A stretch of DNA of 64,000 nt. Source: Phycomyces nitens. Taxonomy: Eukaryota > Mucoromycota > Mucoromycetes > Mucorales > Phycomycetaceae. The notes beneath the pieces are model-generated. The model worked only from the letters and a program-made list of their open reading frames with translations, did not search any database and had not been told where the DNA came from. The stretch is from the NCBI GenBank assembly GCA_022702545.1, contig JAHRBC010000002.1:6758001-6822000 (forward strand), given 5' to 3'. Below are positions 43,352-54,037 of the stretch, piece after piece. Each line of letters begins with the position of its first letter. Within the stretch, counting starts at the first letter, position 1. The position numbers and the translations under genes were made by a program.

Positions 43352-43383
43352 TGGCAGATCAATAAAATACTAAAAAAAAAAAA

Positions 43384-44848
43384 TTCTCGGAATTAATAAT
43401 CATTGTAGATTATTTTCACTCCATGGGAAATGGACTTTTGGTACTTTTTCATCTTTTTTTTATTACCCTGTAGATTGACTGCAAATTATAGCCTATTATT
43501 GACACGGTAGATTTTATTCATCGGCGTTTGTCGTATCACTCATCGCAGTGAATTTCGAAGTAGTGATGTATCTGTTGAAATGCTCCAAAGTAGTTAAATA
43601 GTCTCTTAATCTGTTCTTTATTAAAGTTGTCTTTCTACTCGTATTAATTTTCTTGTCACTGAGTTGGCCATTTATACTACACAGCTAACCCACTATGTGT
43701 CATTATGAAGGAGCAAACTGACTACACGCCTATATCTATAATCTGAGATCCGTCTTCTTAATATGATGTTGATCTGGCGAGGGTTGGCGTGATTAAAACA
43801 ATCAAAGCAATGTAAAAAAAAAATTGAGCATTGGAATTTTATTCTATATCTTTAGCTGTATATCCGCTTGATTACCAAAAGGTGTACGTCTAGATAATAC
43901 TCTGTAAAAATTCAACGACACAAGACCGTTGTGTTTTATATCCATTAGTAAACATTCACCAGAATGCAAAGATAATTTCAGACACATATATAGTTTTATA
44001 CCGCACCAAGGGCAATGATAATATATTTCAATTTGAAGCAGATGTGCTTGAGTCAACTGCCAAGCATAGGATTGTCTGGTCGTCCTTTGTCCACCACAAG
44101 TCCACCTTCCCTTCTTTTCAATTTCTTTCCCGAAGTCACCTTCTTTTCATTTTCTACCTTCCCGAAGTCACCTTCACTTCAATTTCTACCTTCCCGAAGT
44201 CACCTCTTCTACCTTCTGAACTCACACCACCCCTTTTCCAAAGACAACCTGACACTATACTTACCCAGATAATTAGCAATCTATCTCTTAACTTTTCATA
44301 TAAATAGTCAGGAAGTTAGCATTCAATAAAGAAAAAGAATTCTACTCTTATTTTTCTTTTGATAAAAGAAGTCGTATAAACTTTACTCTAATATTCTTGC
44401 CTGAAGAGCGATATCATTTGCCGTTGCTGCTACATATCGTTGGATAAGAATACTTTGATACAAAATACATATACATACTTCTTGGACAATTACACTACCC
44501 AACAATCCCAACACGTGTCACAACTAAGGCCAATACATAAAAATAAAAGAAAATAAAAGAAGGTACATTTTGGTTTGATATAATACAATTTAGTTTGATA
44601 CAATACATTTTGATACAATACAATACAATTTGATTTGATACAGTATAATATAATACAATTTGGTTTGATACAATAAAATATCCAAAAAAGAACCAGAACA
44701 CCAGATGCCTTTCTGATAATACAAAAAAAAGAGCCAGTAATGTTAGTTCCTGTTGCTTTGTGTTGCTCCCTGTTGCTCCCTGTTGCTATGTTAGTGGGCA
44801 CGTTTCAATCTTGATACTCCCTGTTGATTCCTGTTGCTTCTGCCGGAA
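43384..44848. other. Unique spacer with minisatellites
   Basis: No gene is seen. Contains a minisatellite at 44,120-44,222, TTTGATACAATACAAT-type repeats at about 44,570-44,680, and repeated CCTGTTGCT units at about 44,750-44,840. Confidence 0.55.
44120..44222. repeat. Minisatellite, about 35-bp unit
   Basis: Three diverged units built around TTCCCGAAGTCACCTTC and a pyrimidine-rich stretch (TTTCAATTTCTACC). Confidence 0.7.
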
Positions 44849-44944
44849 TCTCCAAGTCGGATTTGGAGAGCAAGCCCAGCCTGGATCAGGTAGCTGGGCT
44901 TGGCAGTGAAGAGGTTCTTAAAAGGAGAAGAACCTCTTCACTGC
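44849..44944. repeat. Three consecutive perfect stem-loops
   Basis: Stem 1 is TCTCCAA/TTGGAGA (44,849-44,855 and 44,863-44,869). Stem 2 is AAGCCCAGC/GCTGGGCTT (44,872-44,880 and 44,893-44,901). Stem 3 is a 17-bp perfect pair (GCAGTGAAGAGGTTCTT, 44,903-44,919 and 44,928-44,944) with an 8-base loop. The third overlaps the stop codon of the minus-strand gene at 44,918. Confidence 0.75.
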
Positions 44945-45911
44945 GGCCGCGACGCCGAGAACCTTCTCCCAAGGCGTGTTGTTGTTGGCCTGGTCACCAG
45001 AGGCACGAGAGGTATCAATGTCCCCAGAGGAGCTGGACAGAGATGAGGTTTCTTGCGAAACCTCGGAATCCTCTTCGTTCTGAGCAAGAGGTCCCATTTG
45101 TGGGGTTGTCTCTTGCTCAGCCTGTTCGGTAACGGCAACCACGTTTTGCTTGCTGGGGCTGGGAGGATTCCGCAACTTTTGTTGTTGCTTAATAAACTCC
45201 TCCCGTGCTTGAGTCATACCTTGGTATAGCTCGTCCATCTCGAGAAAGTGTTCCCTGCGGACCACCCAAGTGCACAGATCTAACTCGACCTTTCTTCTTG
45301 TTTCGGGCATGACAGGCCCGGCCTTGAAACGAGCTTGTACTCGTTTGTACACTCGTTCCAACTCGTCTGCGTCAATATCGCGTGTGCGCTTGACACCTCT
45401 TGGAACTGGTTCTTCTAAAAATGACAAGTAAAATATAAGTCAAGACATGAAAAATTGTATTGGGGAAAGATTTTGCTACTTACCCTGAGGTGGAGCGCTG
45501 TACTCGATTCGACGGCGGGAGGTGGGGGGACCAACCTCTTCATCACCACCAGTGATTTCTGCGTGCTTTCTCTTATGGCCGCGTGCTATCAAGTGAATGA
45601 TGTTTTTTTTTGAGTATCGTAGTCACCTTTGGAAACATATTATACTAGACAAAGGATAGGAACATACCTTCAGCTGGGACTCTAAACACACGAAGTGTTG
45701 GAGTCATAGATGGAGTGTATGGAACTCCTCCAACGGCCTGGAAAAATACAGGGGCGGCAAGAGCAGCGCAGGCTGCACCAACGGCAAGGGAAGCCTTAAC
45801 AGGCGGAACGTCCAAAGAGACAAGAACGTCAGAGAGGGCAGGCAAAGGAACAGAAGTTCCAGCAGGAGCGTTGGCGAAAGAAGCGGTTTGTGAGGCTGTA
45901 AAAGCGAGCAT
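44918..45911 (-). CDS. Unrecognised 280-aa protein, 3 exons, between transposons
   Basis: Exons 45911-45668, 45585-45484 and 45414-44918 join in frame with standard borders. The N-terminus is Ala/Val/Pro-rich and hydrophobic (ASLAVGAACAALAAPVFFQA), possibly a membrane segment or a buried helix. It is followed by a basic patch (RGHKRKHAE, SRRRIEY) that could serve as a nuclear signal. Next comes a helical region (ELERVYKRVQARFKAG, YQGMTQAREEFIKQQQKLR), an acidic Ser-rich part, and a conserved-looking end (TPWEKVLGVAAAVKRFFSF). No domain is recognised. GC content is higher than in the surrounding DNA. The spliced structure argues for a host-type gene, but its position between LINE relics leaves open that it is carried by a mobile element. 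Confidence 0.65.
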
Positions 45912-46339
45912 ATTGAAAAATAGCTGAAAGAGAGGCGAGGAAAAGGTAAAGCCAAAAGCCCCTCTATTTATTTTGATTGGGACGCACTACTGACCAAAAA
46001 ATGGTACATGTAATTATTGTTTGTGATGACTTGGCGTTCTGTGCCAAAATAGGATATACCTATAAGTTTATTTTTTTTTACTTCATAATTTCTTCTTTTT
46101 TTAATGCATACACAGCATTGAAAAAAATCAATTTTTTTTTATAAATGAACTATTATCTGTTATAAAATGCTCACTTCAAAGGACACTACATAGCAAGTTG
46201 GAGTATCGTCAACTAAAATATGTGCTTGTCCGTATAATAGTATGCATAATTTATAAATCGTATTGAACATATTGGTAGAATCAAGAGTAAAAACGGTACC
46301 TTATATGCATTTTTGCTGTTATTTTAAAACTACTTTAAA
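45912..46339. other. Upstream region of the 280-aa gene
   Basis: AT-rich; the presumed promoter of the minus-strand gene. No other feature is seen before the LINE 3 remains begin. Confidence 0.5.
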
Positions 46340-46695
46340 GTGACAATCGTCGCAGACTATTTGCTTTTTTGTCATTAGTACTATCCGAGGATGGCTTCTC
46401 TGACTTGGTCACAACTGTCTACGGCGATACACTCTTACATGGAATATTTCCTTCATTCTTGAGCTCTACTTGCTTATTCCTGTTACCTAAAAAGGGAACC
46501 TTTCCACTTTAAAATAGTGGGGACCTATTGCGCTAATCAATACTGGTGCAAAAGTGTTCACTCGTTCGCTCAATTCTCCCATTACACCCGCATCCCAATC
46601 CCTGGTTAAAAAATACCAAACTGGATTTGTAAAATGGAGGTTTATTGCAGACAACGGGCTCTTGACACGCCTAGTTATGGAACACGCATAAAAAC

Positions 46696-47266
46696 TGTCA
46701 CGCGGTGTGATGTCTTTAGTGTGAAAATGTCCAGGAGAAGGAAAGATAATATAATAGTAGATTTGACGAAGAGAGATCAAGAAGAGAAAGAGATGAATAA
46801 TTGAGAGAGAGAGAAGAGAAAGAGATGAATAATTGAGAAAGAGAGAAGAGAAAGAGATGAATAATTGAGAGAGAGAGAAGATAAAGAGTAGTTCGAGAGA
46901 GAGAGGGAGATAACTGTCTAATACGGATCCAACAATTCGTAGCTTAGCAAGCAAATAGAATTGTTCTTCAGGAAAGGGGTATTTTGACAGGGAGTCAGAT
47001 AGAAAGTAATTGTGGGTTAAAAGTTGTTCTTTATTTAATGAATTACTTGTAAGTATTTATACGTTTGTTATTTGGAAGAATTGTGGAGAGACGTGAGAAA
47101 GAAGAGTGTGGCGAGACAGATGAGAAAAGAAGGTGGGAGAGAAGAGTGTGGCGAGACAGACGAGAAAAGAAAGTGAGGTGAAAGAAGTAAATGATGAGGT
47201 GAGTAGGAAGGGAACGGCACGGCTTAGACGGACAGAAGACGAAGAGAACCAAGACACAGCGTGACA
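46696..47266. mobile_element. Solo LTR (571 bp) inserted in LINE 3
   Basis: Starts TGTCACGCGGTGT and ends ACACAGCGTGACA, the TG..CA form with an inverted TGTCACGC terminus that is frequent in Ty3/gypsy LTRs. It is flanked by AAAC on both sides (46,692-46,695 and 47,267-47,270). Leaving out the insert and one AAAC brings the LINE 3 coding frame back into register (EHA then KPSADSICLLLD). It contains AG-rich minisatellites. There is no internal region or second LTR, hence solo. Confidence 0.7.
46790..47170. repeat. Purine-rich minisatellites inside the solo LTR
   Basis: Three copies of a unit of about 33 bp around AGAGATGAATAATTGAGAGA (46,790-46,890), and two copies of a unit of about 45 bp around GAAGAGTGTGGCGAGACAGA (47,100-47,170). 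Confidence 0.75.
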
Positions 47267-49411
47267 AAACCCTCTGCTGACTCTATTTGTTTGCTACTTG
47301 ACCAAGAAAAGACATATGATAGAGTACATCCTGAATATCTGAAGCGAGTCTTGAAACACTTTCGATTCCCTGATATCATCATTCACTGTATTTCAAAACT
47401 CTTCTTCTCTACTCGCATCTCAATCAATGTGAATGGATTCATATCACCTTCTGTAGATCAACAACGGAGACTTTGCCAAGGAGATCCATTATCACCAGTA
47501 CTGTTTAATCTTGCTTTTGAACCTTTGCTTCGCCGATTGATCCATGACACTTCCTTTAATGGATTCAATATTCCCACACACAATCATAACACGCCTACAC
47601 CACCACCTGTGAAACTCTTGGCTTATGCTGATGATGTCTTGGTTTTTCTTCATAACTCGACCGACCTTGATATCTTATATCAGCACTTGGACATATACTC
47701 TCGGGCCTCAAATACACGAATAAACCTACACAAGACACAAGCGTTTTCATTGTCTGGCGCCCCACTAAGAGAATGGCAGAATCTTCTTCGGAACAAGTCT
47801 ATTGGAGCATAACATGATCGCACCTCACCGTCTGCCCTGATATATCTTGGTGTTCCCTTGATTTCTTCCTTGACTCAACGGGATCAGTTCTGTCAGTCAC
47901 TTCTGCACTCGGTTGAATCAGCATGCCATATCCATTCGCAACGTTCACTCTCTCTACTCGGTCGTGCAACAGCTCTTAATACATTGATCCTGTCTCGCAT
48001 ATGGCATGTTCTTCGGGTTACAACTGTCCCTCAGCAGTTCTTTGTCAAACTAAGGTCAATTATGGGTCAGCTCCTTCGCCAAAAAATGTTCCCCATAACT
48101 AGTATGGCCTCTTTATGTTTTCCCCGATTACAAGGAGGATTGGGTATTTTAGATCCGCAATCCCACCAGAAAGCCCTTGCAATTCGATGGCTGCAGCCAA
48201 TTATGGACTAACAAAAATCTACATCATTTGTAACTCCATGGATAGAGCACACCTTTGATCCTAACCGAGCACATGGAGATGTTCGACTTCCTCTGCTATT
48301 TCCACGTCTACGAAATTCTCAACTGCGATCTTCCCTGAATGCTCTTCACTCTATTTTGTCTGCTATGGATTCCATTCCGCAAGATTTCTCTTTTGTTACC
48401 GCTAGCTACCCTACTTGTCTTTCTCTACCAATATTGGATATAGTTGTATTCTCTGATCCCACTGAACATAGTACAGCAGGCTGGAAACGTCTTTTAGCGT
48501 CTGATGCTTTCATATATGATGAAGAACTCCAGGCAATCCGTCCTCACACTCCAGACGAAAGGACATTATCACCATTACTCATTTCCAAACTATTTCGAGA
48601 CCTTGCTAAACAGCGAGCTACACTCACTCCATTCTTCTGGCGACCCACATTGCCTCCACTCGAACACTCTTTGCTAGTCCTGCCTATAAACCCTCTGTCT
48701 GTTAGCTGTTCTCCCTTTGTTGCTGCTCTTCACCCACGATGCAAACAATTCCGTGACCTCAGTACAACTCACTTCCGTGATATATGCAGAGACCCTTCTG
48801 ATGCACCCATAACCCCACTACCACTCACATCTCGACAGTGGCAAAGTTTTTGGTCCCTCCCTATCCAACACACATCCCGTAATATATGGTATCGTGCCAT
48901 TCTCAACACCCTTTCGTGTCGAACCACCCTCCACTATCGTGCACCATCTCTTTTTGTCACTGCTGAATGTCCGATTTGTCATCTTGAAGATGATACTTTA
49001 TATCACTTTCTCTACCAATGTCCTCTAAAATTGATAGTATGGCAAAGCGCTTGGAACAAGTATTTTGGCCACCATCCCCAGCTATCCGATATATATTCTG
49101 CAATATTTTGCTTGAACTTCCCTCTCAATCCATTGCTTGACTACCCCGTCTACTCCAGTCAAATTCTCAGTAGCATTGTACTCTCTATATGGCGATCACA
49201 TTGGAAGCTAATATTTGATAATACACCCTTTACTCTCTCTTCGATCCTCCTCCAAATAGACTCACTCATTGCACAACTGTCTTCTGAAACAGATTTAACG
49301 TAGATATTTCCAGATTTTCTACTTCTCTTTCAATTCTTATACAAAAAAAATAACGTTCCTCTTCGTGACACGTAATAAATAACAGGACTTCGTTCCTTCT
49401 ACAAAAAAAAA

Positions 49412-49517
49412 GACTTTGGGTCTCAAAAAAAAATGTTCCAACTCTGCGTGCCTTCCAAGAGTATTTCTTTTTTTCTCTGCTTAAAATTTAATACTTTCTC
49501 AAATACCTTCTAAGTAT
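49412..49517. repeat. Displaced end of segmental duplication copy 1
   Basis: Continues the homology of the F-box D block with 56,029-56,137, showing that 40,050-49,411 was inserted. Homology stops again at 49,517, where a LINE ORF1 fragment begins. Confidence 0.75.
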
Positions 49518-49990
49518 CTCTGTGTGAGAAGTAAACACAAAGCTGGACAACTTTGCAGAAAGGCCTGAATGCTTCTTCAATGAGCCCAAATAGATCACTA
49601 CTAGAATCACGTACATTGGTGCGGCAGATATTGACTTTAACAATATGGTGGTTGGAGGGTAATAGTGATCTTGAAATAATACGGGAATTTTGATAGGTTA
49701 AGCTATCGGATGAGTCGGCGAAAAAGGCTTCTACCAAAAGGTCGTTAGAGTAAGTGTATCGCAAGACTAGAGAAGTAATTAGACTGAACTTTTTAGAAAG
49801 AGAATAATCAATCTCTTGAGCTAGTATTAGTTTAGCAATATTCAAGAAATAAATTAAAAGATTGGCAGTGATAGCCCATATAGTGGATCCATAGTCAAGA
49901 GGTATTTTTGTTTTGTCAAAACCAGGTACAATAAAAATGTACGATTTTTTTTATTTGGCCTTGCCATACCATTTGCGTGCTGTCCTGTGG
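49518..49990 (-). pseudogene. Divergent LINE ORF1 fragment
   Basis: Minus-strand translation (LITSLVLRYTYSNDLLVEAF, SNHHIVKVNICRTNVRDSSS, IEEAFRPFCKVVQLCVYFSH) aligns with the N-terminal half of the intact ORF1 of LINE copy 1 (MTSLTLRYTRSKDLLAEALF; EEAFQSYGKVVQLRAYVS). It lacks the zinc knuckles and is clearly more diverged than copies 1 and 2. It could belong to the LINE 3 lineage. Confidence 0.75.
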
Positions 49991-50098
49991 ACTGGATTTA
50001 TTATGGATACTCTTTGAAGCCAAGTTTATTTGATAGCAATTGGTATCAGTTATACAAATTTCCGTAAAAAAAAATTAGCAGGCAAAGGGGATTTTACT

Positions 50099-51928
50099 TT
50101 AATTTTTATTGGAATCTCCACTGTAGTCAATATGAAGATCAACTACATAACCAAGCTTTATCTTTGTATATCCAAAAACACAACTATTTCTCCAACCAAC
50201 GTACGGCTTTCTCCTCTTTACATCATGGATTTTCTTCAAAGTAATTTTTTTGTTATCCTCATAGTTTGAGACTAATTTCTGGATACGGGATCTTTGTTCT
50301 GTTGAGAGCTTCCATATACGACGAGACTCATTGGTGTAAAACCCTTCATAATATGCTTTGACATGTGGACCACCAACGACAACCGGCAAGACATTTGGAT
50401 CGTAGTCTTGCTTTGGAGTAATATCTTCAACTGGTCGAGTAATAATGGTTATATTTCTATTGTCTGGACACTTTTTGTTGTCTTGTATAATAAATGATAC
50501 CCTTTCCAGATAAAATTTCTCGAAACGGGTGTAGGTCATATCAATAAACTGGCACCCAGGTGTCGTAAAATTGCCGTATACTGATGAAAATTTGAGCTCC
50601 AACACACTCAAACTTCTGCAGTGGAAGGACAGAAACCGGAGAACATCTGATGTAATTTTTGAATCGTCCACTATGAATGACTGGAGCTCAAATCTCTGTG
50701 AATTGTAGAGTTCGTCTTTAACTTTGATATCAGCGTCTTGGAGTTCAAGTGATTTCAAGCGAGGCGCTGCTCGCAGAAGAGTATCAATTTCAAAAAGCGC
50801 GGGAGTTTCGATAGTCAGTTTAACTAGATTCCAAAGGTTGCTAGTTATCTCCGTAAAGTCGATTGGGACTAGACTTCCATGACATTTCATATAAAACGAT
50901 TCAATGTTTTTAAAAAAACGTGGAAAACAATGTTTTGCGATATTTTTGGGAACATCACAAGGATTATCAGAATTATAAGTAGCATATGACCCATGGATAT
51001 AGACAGATATGTGCTTTAACGGCATATTGTAGAAATTCATTATATCCCAGAAAAGTAGAGGATCGCTTCCATCCCAGCGTTGATATCCAATTTTCAGTTT
51101 TGTAAGGTGTTGAAATGGCAGAGGCACTTGTTGGAACAATTTAATTGTATCGTTCCTTTGTTCATTGGCTTCAGGTAGGTTATTAGTTATTTGGAGATTC
51201 AGTGTGTGTAGATTCGGGTATTTGCGAGCAAAATAACATAACCATCGATGATCTGTATTTTCAGAATATATGTGAAGGTTTCCCATTTTTGTGGCTGGCG
51301 ATACTTTTGTCATACGTTCAATGTCTGCTTCGGATAGAGTTGATATATTCGAATATAATCTCAAATATCCAAGGTGATTTAGATGCGAGTGGATTGTTTC
51401 AAAGTCGTGTAACGAGAACGATAGTATATGACTCTGAAATCCATTAGAAATCTCCAGTCGTCTCAAGACAGGTAAAGATACAATAATTTTAACAAGCTTA
51501 TTCTCGAGGTCGGGTACAGTTCTCTGGTCAAATGAAATGTAGAGTTCTGTCAGCAATCTCCAGATATTCCAGTCGGCATCAACTCCAAAGCTGTCCGGGA
51601 CTGTTTTGGTTGTGCTAAAATGAAGGTACTTTATATTTGGAAAGGTTTTCTGTAGTAGGTAGATCTCTTTGTCTTCTATTGACTTTCTGTAATCAATTGT
51701 CATATTTCGTACAAGTAACCGGGTTTCTAGGTAGGGCGGGTGATAATCTTGGGAAGGATTAACAAGGTCCTCTAATAATCGTTCGCATACCGCTAGGTCA
51801 GAGTGTATATAATCCTGGAAGACTTCTTTCCATGACTTGCAAACCAGATAACAAGATCTTTTGTCCTCGAGAGAAAGACTGTCCGCAAGATGTTCTATAA
51901 TTTCTCGAGGAAAGTCTGATAATAGCAT
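50099..51928 (-). CDS. F-box protein, paralog E (609 aa)
   Basis: Intact single-exon gene, closest to the A/B/C subgroup but the most diverged of it. F-box LLSDFPREIIEHLADSLSLE, then YLVCKSWKEVFQDYIHSD. It keeps LRFLSFHCRSL, FIDMTYTRF and PKQDYDPNVLPVVVGGPHVK. The upstream DNA shares the leader and spacer sequence of paralog A. It sits between two transposon-rich blocks and the F unit, so it probably moved apart from the A-C series when those elements inserted. The function beyond the F-box is unknown. Confidence 0.84.
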   Translation of the reverse strand: MLLSDFPREIIEHLADSLSLEDKRSCYLVCKSWKEVFQDYIHSDLAVCERLLEDLVNPSQDYHPPYLETRLLVRNMTIDYRKSIEDKEIYLLQKTFPNIKYLHFSTTKTVPDSFGVDADWNIWRLLTELYISFDQRTVPDLENKLVKIIVSLPVLRRLEISNGFQSHILSFSLHDFETIHSHLNHLGYLRLYSNISTLSEADIERMTKVSPATKMGNLHIYSENTDHRWLCYFARKYPNLHTLNLQITNNLPEANEQRNDTIKLFQQVPLPFQHLTKLKIGYQRWDGSDPLLFWDIMNFYNMPLKHISVYIHGSYATYNSDNPCDVPKNIAKHCFPRFFKNIESFYMKCHGSLVPIDFTEITSNLWNLVKLTIETPALFEIDTLLRAAPRLKSLELQDADIKVKDELYNSQRFELQSFIVDDSKITSDVLRFLSFHCRSLSVLELKFSSVYGNFTTPGCQFIDMTYTRFEKFYLERVSFIIQDNKKCPDNRNITIITRPVEDITPKQDYDPNVLPVVVGGPHVKAYYEGFYTNESRRIWKLSTEQRSRIQKLVSNYEDNKKITLKKIHDVKRRKPYVGWRNSCVFGYTKIKLGYVVDLHIDYSGDSNKN

Positions 51929-51936
51929 GAAAAAAG

Positions 51937-52053
51937 GGATATTTGGAATATAGAAATATTGGAAAGAAAAGTTTTAATGTTTTTCGAGTGTTTTAATACT
52001 TTTATGAATTCGAATGTGAGTAAAAGCAAAGGAGGCGCAGTGTATTGTAGGAC
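51937..52053 (-). promoter_or_regulatory. Conserved upstream region of F-box paralog E
   Basis: Leader block and GTCCTACAAT about 116 bases upstream of the ATG. Confidence 0.5.
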
Positions 52054-52800
52054 AGAGGTACAACCCGTTATAAGTGGAACTTGAGAATATACAGGCTTGC
52101 TGCTCTTGTACTTCTTCATTTGGATGACTTTTAGTTCCTGTGTTCAAGATATAAAATATTGGTTTTATTACTAGATCATAGTTACTATCTTTGTAAACTA
52201 TTAGAACCGTAAAGATATTTATAAATTGTCTCGAATGACTACCACAGCTAGAGGTTTAGTGGTTTGGATTACTCTGGGACTTTATTGATATATGTCCTAG
52301 ATATTGACTTTATGTTTTGATTGGACTATTGACAGATGGAGATAATGCGGCGAGTGGTTAAGCTTACATGTCAAAGTACGGATAAATATATGGCCAAGGT
52401 ATATTCTTTCTAAAATGGGGTTATCTATAGATTATTAAGTTTTTAGACTTGGATATTGTGGTATACACACCACAGTTGAGTGAAATACAGACTCCACGGC
52501 CGATCTCCGGCCACTACCCGCTAATGACCCTGGCAAGTTAACATCTCAGGAACAGTTACACACCAACCACACGTACAATTCACACTATAGCAGTGATAAC
52601 CCACCATTACACAATAGAGATTAATAAAACAAGGGAACTAGAATAATAACTATATAATATAAACCACCATAATATTCTTTCTTCAATAAATAACACTCTC
52701 ACAGTATCTATAAGTTCCCAACTCCTAATTACCACAACTAGGTCTTTAATGGTTTGGTTCGCTCATAGAATTTATTAATAGTCGACCTAGCTATGGACCC
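52054..52800. other. Spacer upstream of paralog E
   Basis: The part up to about 52,400 resembles the A/B spacer (24,340-24,600 region); a stretch at about 52,460-52,690 is unique to this place. No gene is seen. Confidence 0.5.
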
Positions 52801-53309
52801 TGGGTGTTAATTTGACTATTGATAGATGAAGCTAATTCGGTGAGTGGTAAAGCTGAAATGTTAAACTACTTTAATAAGTGAGTATGCAATATTGAATATC
52901 ATGATTATATAAGAAATCATCTTTTTCAATGTATTTATATTGTTGATTAACTATTGTTAATAGATATTTCGATTGAATACTTGTCTACAAACGGGTTAAT
53001 TTACCCCAAGATAGAAACCTTTGGGTACGGGTGGCATACACTGAATGTTAGGAATAAAGTATTTTGTAGACTGTACAACTAAAGTAAATATCCACTACTT
53101 CATTCATTGAAATATATTGATAAATATAACGCAAGTACCCTACAAGTTTAAGATTTTATATAAAAGATTGTGTTCTTTTAGAGCATATAAGGATATCGAA
53201 TAATAATAATAATATTTTGTTGGTCTACTTGACATTTATAGCTGCTTGTTATTCTTGGTGCATGCTATTGTTCCGGATTGAATTGAGTTTATCGTTATAA
53301 AAAGAAAAA

Positions 53310-53329
53310 CCAACTGTGGAAACAGTTGG
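53310..53329. repeat. 20-bp hairpin, orientation 2
   Basis: Stem CCAACTGT/ACAGTTGG with loop GGAA, the reverse complement of 37,316-37,335. Confidence 0.85.
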
Positions 53330-54037
53330 ACAAGAATGATAAAGTAACTCTAAAAACATACTGAATATAGCTCGTTGGTTATATGAATACAATAAAGTGG
53401 AACAATAATATAATCAAAGAAAGAGAAGGAAAACAGTGATAGTGACTCGGGAGCAATTTAACAGCAACAGAAAATTATAGTAAAATGAAACCTATCAAAT
53501 AACAGTCGATATGAATTAACTTGATAATAAGGTACTCCATTTCACCATTTATTACACTTTTAAAATGTTCCATAGAGACACATCTCCGTTCTCTTTACAG
53601 AATATATCCAACACTGAATAACTATATAATATGTACCTAATTTGCTGGATTCATTTGCAAAGATAATTCAAAAAAGATGTTCAACTGAATCGAGATAGGA
53701 GATTTGAGGAGGCTAGTTGAATAACCATTCAAACTAGAATGCTATAATAAAGATGGACCTTGACAATTTCAATCAGTTTCTCTGCTTTTAGTTGGAGATT
53801 TTGGACTTTTCTTCTTATCAATCTTCCAGAGCATATATGTCATTTACAAATAAAGATACTGAGTTTATGAGACAATGTAAAAGTGGCGGAAAGTTTTTCT
53901 TTCTTTTTCTTTAAAATAAAAAGAGTTTAGGCAACAATACAGTGTTTTTTGTTTTTGTTTTATTGATTCATTAAAATGACATTGCTTCAAAAAGATTCAA
54001 GGGCTTTAAAACGTTTCTTTTATTTTTGGTTTTTAGC

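Larger units (their letters stand above)
40072..43383 (+). mobile_element. LINE copy 2, internally deleted and inactive
   Basis: Same family as copy 1, in the opposite orientation, with shared 5' start (AATTGTTTTGTGCGGATAAA) and A tail near 43,372. About 1.97 kb between the endonuclease and the reverse transcriptase is missing; the junction at 41,832-41,840 (CCCTGCCCA) matches a 9-bp sequence present at both deletion ends in copy 1. ORF1 has a stop at 40,981, the endonuclease has a stop at 41,509, and the 3' part has a frame change near 42,515. No target duplication is evident. Confidence 0.88.
46340..49411 (+). mobile_element. LINE 3, divergent, 5'-truncated and decayed
   Basis: Plus-strand reverse transcriptase of a second LINE lineage. 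Pieces in order: TVYGDTLLHGIFPSFLSS (about 46,420), then INTGAKVFTRSLNS and KYQTGFVKWRFIADNGLLTR up to 46,690, then after a 571-bp inserted LTR, LLLDQEKTYDRVHPEYL, LCQGDPLSPVLFNLAFEPL and LLAYADDVLVF. The C-terminal finger CPICHLEDDTLYHFLYQC lies at about 48,970. Stops at 47,810 and 48,209 and at least one frame change make it inactive. ORF1 and the endonuclease are absent. The end is an A run at 49,402-49,411. Confidence 0.8.
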
